Shown piece after piece: positions 59,889-64,000 of a DNA stretch of 64,000 bases; position 1 is the first letter of the stretch, and each line of letters opens with the position of its first letter. The position numbers were made by a program, and so were the translations under genes. Below the pieces are notes generated by a model. It was not told the origin of the DNA and did not search any database. It saw only the letters and a list, made by a program, of their open reading frames with translations. Source of the stretch: Litorimonas cladophorae (GTDB taxonomy: Bacteria; Pseudomonadota; Alphaproteobacteria; Caulobacterales; Maricaulaceae); the NCBI RefSeq assembly GCF_014652455.1, contig NZ_BMYV01000002.1:372001-436000 (forward strand). Reading direction: 5' to 3'.

Positions 59889-60969
59889 TTTATTCTACGT
59901 TCCAGATACTTACTTTCTCTCGCACAGCGTGGGATGCCTGCCGATTACGAGCGGAGATGCGTTAATGGCGCAATTCCTAGAGCCCTGGATCTCTGGCTCT
60001 AACTGGATGGATTGGATGCCAATATTTGATGAGTTTCGAGCGGGGATGGCAGAGCTACTCGATGTGAAATCTGAAAGCATTTGCCCGCAAAATAATATTT
60101 CTAGCGCGTTGACGAAAGTTCTTTTCAGCCTCCCGCAGGAAAGGGGCCGCAACGTCATTGTATTGTCGAAGCAGGACTTTCCGACTATCGGGTTTGTCAT
60201 CAAACAAGCGGAGCGTCAGGGCTATAAACTTCGCTTTGTCGAGGGTGACCCGACACATATTGAGACGTGGGAGGCTGCCATAGATGGGCGTGTCGCGGTT
60301 GCGCACATCACTCATGCGACATCCAATACGTCCCATATTCTACCCGTTAAAGATATTGCCGGGTTGGCGAAATCTAACGGGGCTGTCTCGATTGTTGATG
60401 TTGCGCAGTCCTTGGGGGCTGTGCCTGTTGATATCTCAGTTTGGGGCGTAGATTTTGCAATCGGGACAGGGGTGAAATTTCTATGTTTTGGTCCGGGGGC
60501 CTGTTTTCTTTATGTGGCCCCGCATATCTTAAAGCGTTGTGAGCCCATCGATGTCGGTTGGTTTTCACATCAAAACCCTTTCGAAATGGCCATTGAAAAC
60601 TTTAGATATGCGGATGATGCATTGCGTTTCTTTGGGGGCACACCGTCACCTGCGCCCTTCGTTATGGCTAACAACGCGATGAAAATCTGGCAGGCTACGA
60701 CGCCACATCACACGCATAATCGTATTGAAACCTGTCTCTCTCGGCTTTGTGATCATGTCGATCAAGAAATGATCGTTTCGCCTATTCAGCCAAAGGCTCG
60801 CGGTGCAACTTTTGTCGTCTCACCAGACAATCGGCTTGCGTTGCATGACAAACTAAAGGCGAAGGCTATCCGCTATGACGAGCGCGAAGAAGGCTTTCGT
60901 TTCTCCATACATGGCTACACATCAGATCAAGATTTGGATGTCTTATTAGGCGCAATTTTGGAAATCTAA
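59881..60969 (+). CDS. kynU: Kynureninase-like class V PLP enzyme
   Basis: 362 residues; typical kynureninase is about 410-420. QDFPTIGFVI, HATSNTSHILPVKDI, SIVDVAQSLGAVPVDIS and the probable PLP Lys in GTGVKFLCFGPG, then DVGWFSH, follow the kynureninase/class V pattern, although the usual YKYLNAGPG lysine motif is altered. Expected reaction: kynurenine to anthranilate and alanine. No formamidase gene (kynB) is in the window. Ends one base before the convergent enoyl-CoA hydratase gene. Confidence 0.78.
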   Translation: MRDLFYVPDTYFLSHSVGCLPITSGDALMAQFLEPWISGSNWMDWMPIFDEFRAGMAELLDVKSESICPQNNISSALTKVLFSLPQERGRNVIVLSKQDFPTIGFVIKQAERQGYKLRFVEGDPTHIETWEAAIDGRVAVAHITHATSNTSHILPVKDIAGLAKSNGAVSIVDVAQSLGAVPVDISVWGVDFAIGTGVKFLCFGPGACFLYVAPHILKRCEPIDVGWFSHQNPFEMAIENFRYADDALRFFGGTPSPAPFVMANNAMKIWQATTPHHTHNRIETCLSRLCDHVDQEMIVSPIQPKARGATFVVSPDNRLALHDKLKAKAIRYDEREEGFRFSIHGYTSDQDLDVLLGAILEI

Positions 60970-61752
60970 TTAACTGAAATCGGGCTTCCGCTTCTCGAGG
61001 AATGCCCGGAAACCCTCGCCGAAATCCTTGGATGAAAATCCCGCTAGGAATTGCGCGTCGGTCTGTGGTGTGTCAGTGCGCTGGCCTTCACGATAGGCCG
61101 TGATCATAGATTTCGTGACCCGTAGGCTTTCGGGGGAAAGTGTGGTCAGGCCTCCGACATAGGCCATCACTTCGGCATCCAATGCGTCAACGTCGACAAC
61201 GCGGTGGATCAATCCCATCTCCCGTGCTGGTTTGGCTCCAATCACCCGCGCGGAGAGCATCATGTCACTGGCATTGGCAACACCCACGGCGTCGATCAAC
61301 CGCGCAACATCTCCGAATGGGTAGACGAGACCAAGCTTGGCGGGCGTGATCGCAAATTTCGCTGTTGCATCGGCAAAGCGTAGATCACAACATAATGCCA
61401 AGCCGCACCCGCCGCCGACACAGGCGCCGCGGATCATTGCGAGGGTGGGCATTGGAAAGGCCGCAATCGCTCTAAACGCGTTCTGTATATCGGCGCTGAT
61501 TTTTGCCGCAGAGTCTGGTGTCGCATAGAGCGTCCCGAATTCAGAAATATCCGCCCCTGCTGCAAAATGTTCACCGTCTCCCGTTATGATCAAAGCGCGG
61601 AGGGTTTCGTCCGACGCCAACTCCGTCATGATACCAGGAATGGCGGCCCACATGGCCGCGTTCAGTGCATTACGGCGCGCAGGTTGCGAAAGGGTCAGGC
61701 GTGCAACATTCTTATGTGGTCGATCAATTCGTAAATTCGGTGTGTCGGTCAT
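60970..61752 (-). CDS. Enoyl-CoA hydratase/isomerase family protein
   Basis: 260 residues from ATG 61752 (a Met eight codons earlier is less likely). Crotonase fold with oxyanion-hole segments HFAAGADISEF and RGACVGGGCGLALCCDLRFA, and AKFAITPAKLGLVYPFGD. A catalytic Glu in the usual hydratase position is not evident (ITPAKLGL), so isomerase or other crotonase chemistry is possible. Convergent with the kynureninase-like gene with no gap. Confidence 0.87.
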   Translation of the reverse strand: MTDTPNLRIDRPHKNVARLTLSQPARRNALNAAMWAAIPGIMTELASDETLRALIITGDGEHFAAGADISEFGTLYATPDSAAKISADIQNAFRAIAAFPMPTLAMIRGACVGGGCGLALCCDLRFADATAKFAITPAKLGLVYPFGDVARLIDAVGVANASDMMLSARVIGAKPAREMGLIHRVVDVDALDAEVMAYVGGLTTLSPESLRVTKSMITAYREGQRTDTPQTDAQFLAGFSSKDFGEGFRAFLEKRKPDFS

Positions 61753-61885
61753 GGGCCCCTGTAACGTTGAAAACACCGCAGTGCATCCTGAATATTCTTG
61801 TGACTGACTTCACGCGATAGATCGCCTAGTCTGCAGCCCAGACCCAAAATGGCCGAGGCCTTGGGCCTGAGACATTGGGGACTAC

Positions 61886-63307
61886 ATGACCGAAACGACC
61901 ATCGTTCTGATCACATTGATCGCGTATAAAATTATCTTACTCGGTGTCGGCTGGTGGGCTTCGCGTCGGGTGTCCGATGAGTCCGATTTTTTCATTGCGG
62001 GTGGTGGTAAGGGCGGCGGATTAGGTGCGTGGACGGCCGGATTGTCCTACGCCGCGTCAACAAGTTCGGCTTGGGTTCTGCTGGGTTTCACAGGCATTGT
62101 CTTCACACAAGGCGCTGTTGGGCTCTGGCTCGTGCCGGGGATTTTTGGTGGCTATCTTATGACATGGCTCGTGATGGGGCCGCGTCTGAACGCTGAAACG
62201 GCAGCCAAAGGCCACATTACGATCGTGGATTTCATCACGGATGGAATGGCGGGAAAAGCCAAGCGTTTGACGGGCTTGCTTTGCGCGGCGCTCATCCTCT
62301 TTTGTTTCGTTTTTTATATCTCTAGCCAATTCCAAGCCGCAGGGAATGCGCTGGATGAAGTCTTTGGCTTGGGCGTGGCCGAAGCCGTCCTCTTGGGCGC
62401 GGCTGTGATTGTCGCCTATTGCTTACTCGGTGGGTTTTGGGCCGCCAGTGTAACAGATGCCTTGCAAGCAGGCGTAATGATGCTTGCCTGCATCCTTGTG
62501 CCTCTGGCGACTGTTTCAGCCGCTGGCGGAATTGGTGCGGTGATTGAGACACTTCACGCGACCGAGCCCCATGATTATTTCAGCTTCACAAATGGTTCGG
62601 CAGGCATGGCAGGTATTGGCGTCGCGATGGGTCTGCTTGGCACAGGATTGGGCGCGTTAGGTCAGCCACAATTACTGAACCGCATCATGTCTGTCCGCAC
62701 CGACCGCGAGCGTAAGCAAGCCGCCGCCATAACAATTGGCTGGGGCGTGATCATTTATTCAGGTCTCATCTGTTTGGCCTTTGCCGGACGAGCGTTGAAA
62801 GTGGACACTGGCGGCGAGAGTTTGTTTTTCGCGGCCGCGCAAAATTATCTGCCGCCCGTGGTTGCGGGTGTTGTCATTGCTGCGGTTCTCTCGGCCGTCA
62901 TGTCGACCGTCGACAGTTTGTTGCTTGCGGCGGCATCCGCAGTCTCTCACGATAGCGGCATTCAATATTCAGATCCAAAACGGGGGCTTCTGTATGGTCG
63001 CTTGGCAATGATTGGCGTCGCGGTCATCGCCGTGATTATGACCCTAACCTTACCCAAAGATATTTTCACGCGTGTTTTGTTTTCTTGGGTGGCCTTAGGC
63101 GCGGCCTTCGGTCCTGTGATCCTCGTCAAATGTCTTGGGATGAAAGTTCGCGATATATTCATTTTCGCCGCGATTGTTGCAGGGTTTAGCATTGCGGTGA
63201 TCGCTTATAATATCGCTGGACCCTTGGCAGATGTGATTGAGAAATGGGCGAGTTGGATCATCGGCTTTGCGATTTTATTCGCGGGAAGGACACCTCGGCC
63301 TATTTAA
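61886..63307 (+). CDS. Sodium:solute symporter, PutP-like
   Basis: 473 residues with about 13 hydrophobic segments. SSS family markers: SDESDFFIAGGG, the unwound first-core helix WTAGLSYAASTSSAWVLLGFTG, GFWAASVTDALQ and LSAVMSTVDSLLLAAASAVSHD, whose Ser/Thr residues form the Na2 site in PutP. With putA nearby, proline is the likely substrate, though other SSS substrates cannot be excluded. The 3' end overlaps the convergent amine oxidase gene by 8 bases. Confidence 0.88.
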   Translation: MTETTIVLITLIAYKIILLGVGWWASRRVSDESDFFIAGGGKGGGLGAWTAGLSYAASTSSAWVLLGFTGIVFTQGAVGLWLVPGIFGGYLMTWLVMGPRLNAETAAKGHITIVDFITDGMAGKAKRLTGLLCAALILFCFVFYISSQFQAAGNALDEVFGLGVAEAVLLGAAVIVAYCLLGGFWAASVTDALQAGVMMLACILVPLATVSAAGGIGAVIETLHATEPHDYFSFTNGSAGMAGIGVAMGLLGTGLGALGQPQLLNRIMSVRTDRERKQAAAITIGWGVIIYSGLICLAFAGRALKVDTGGESLFFAAAQNYLPPVVAGVVIAAVLSAVMSTVDSLLLAAASAVSHDSGIQYSDPKRGLLYGRLAMIGVAVIAVIMTLTLPKDIFTRVLFSWVALGAAFGPVILVKCLGMKVRDIFIFAAIVAGFSIAVIAYNIAGPLADVIEKWASWIIGFAILFAGRTPRPI

Positions 63308-64000
63308 TTAAACGCGCGCAAACTGTTTCCGCAGACTCCATCGCGGCTTCCATACCCAGTGCTGTCACGCCCAGATGTGCGCCCGCGAAATGAAGCCGTC
63401 CGACAGGCTCACCCATGGTCGCGGCCCATTGCGCAATCTGCTCTGGTGCCCAATCCATATAGGCCCCGCCCGAGGCGTGATTATTTTTGGTCCAGTCGAC
63501 CACATTCAGAATATCAATAGCGGCATAGGTTGAGGGTCGCAGACGCGCGAGTTCCGCACGGAAACGCTGATAGAGCCCCGCACCGCCATCCTGATAAAGG
63601 CTCGCCAAACCCGCGCCGCGAATAGAGGCGCGAAATAATCCCGTGGGCATGCCATCGGCGTCGCGGCTGGCCGTGACTTGGGAAATAGGTCCATCAGTCC
63701 ACATATCGGCAGGTAGGTGATCTTTTGTCCAGAATTGCGATATCGCACGAAAATGGACTTGAACTATTTGCACATATGGCAAGCGGGCGATAGCGGCTTT
63801 CTGTACTGCGGGGATGGGCGCGTTGACCTTCAATTGCCGCAATGCGCCAAATGGCAGGGTGCAAATCATTTCAGGAGCACGCCAAACTCGCCCCGTATGA
63901 TCGGTCGCCGTGACGAGGCTGTCCGAAACCTCCAACGCCTTGATATAGGATTTCAATATAGGTGCGCGAGGCAGTTTTTTCGCCATAGCTTCGGGAAGAC
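63300..64000 (-). CDS. Flavin-dependent amine oxidase (C-terminal part, 5' partial)
   Basis: The frame stays open to the window edge, so the N-terminus with the FAD dinucleotide motif is outside. What is seen is the substrate domain (APEMICTLPFGALRQL) and the C-terminal FAD contact LHFAGAHLGVTALGMEAAMESAETV of the monoamine oxidase family. Normally GEH precedes this segment; here it is GAH. An in-frame Met at 63986 lies inside the conserved domain and is not the true start. Substrate unknown. Confidence 0.85.
   Translation of the reverse strand, partial: LPEAMAKKLPRAPILKSYIKALEVSDSLVTATDHTGRVWRAPEMICTLPFGALRQLKVNAPIPAVQKAAIARLPYVQIVQVHFRAISQFWTKDHLPADMWTDGPISQVTASRDADGMPTGLFRASIRGAGLASLYQDGGAGLYQRFRAELARLRPSTYAAIDILNVVDWTKNNHASGGAYMDWAPEQIAQWAATMGEPVGRLHFAGAHLGVTALGMEAAMESAETVCARLIK

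Noticed and set aside
1-64000. CRISPR arrays, insertion sequences, prophage or tRNA genes
   Set aside because: I saw no regularly spaced repeats, transposase or integrase genes, and no clear tRNA cloverleaf by eye; a tRNAscan run could still find one.

Overview
The window reads as chromosomal DNA of a free-living alphaproteobacterium, probably near the Hyphomonadales/Maricaulales/Caulobacterales group. Supporting markers are a UrcA-family secreted protein, an ELM1-family protein, an NDUFA9-like complex I-associated protein, a CreA protein, a GTTC-N7-GTTC type SOS box and an Lpt gene set with an enlarged LptC. GC is moderate. I found no rRNA, tRNA, IS element, prophage or CRISPR array. The taxonomic placement is inference.

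Layout. 1-6.9 kb: a tightly overlapping type II secretion operon, gspE (5'-truncated by the window edge) to gspM. 6.9-11.3 kb: ada against an RNase D-like gene, then lptC-lptA-lptB for LPS transport. 11.3-18.5 kb: small lipoprotein, membrane-anchored glutamate-synthase-like FMN protein, SRPBCC protein, a very proline/glutamate-rich TonB-like protein preceded by a 28-residue membrane peptide, EamA transporter, aspartate-type aminotransferase and YqeY. 18.7-26.4 kb: carA and carB, separated by an RHH antitoxin/Doc toxin pair coupled to a reductase gene, and an M48 protease. 26.4-34.5 kb: two secreted unknown proteins, urcA, greA, ELM1, Sel1-repeat protein, ThuA-like lipoprotein, trxB and a LysR regulator. 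34.6-39.2 kb: candidate sRNA, hybrid histidine kinase, lipoprotein, structured RNA copy A, dapD. 39.3-46.8 kb: ECF sigma factor with DUF6768 partner, YaiI, MFS transporter, sirtuin, low-MW phosphatase, NDUFA9-like protein, methyltransferase lipoprotein, SOS-controlled DUF5710 gene, DUF4112, creA.

46.9-64 kb is an amino-acid catabolism region. It holds a valine-degradation operon (mmsA, a DUF4174 gene, acyl-CoA dehydrogenase, 3-hydroxyisobutyryl-CoA hydrolase, mmsB). It also holds a half-size HPPD-like protein with a divergent Lrp regulator, putA, a second Lrp regulator with a thioesterase, divergent tryptophan dioxygenase and kynureninase genes, an enoyl-CoA hydratase, a PutP-type Na+ symporter and the end of a flavin amine oxidase. 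Proline import (putP) and oxidation (putA) are both present, and two Lrp regulators sit beside candidate palindromic operators.

The most unusual content is non-coding. Two unlinked loci (about 37.96-38.25 kb on + and 58.50-58.81 kb on -) share an identical 25-base 5' block that includes the -10 region. They also share several co-linear 3' motifs. Their hairpin stems differ in sequence but still pair, while the loops are kept. I read this as a two-copy structured RNA family that I cannot match to a known class. Two further candidate sRNAs end in intrinsic terminators and expose pyrimidine-rich, anti-Shine-Dalgarno-like loops.
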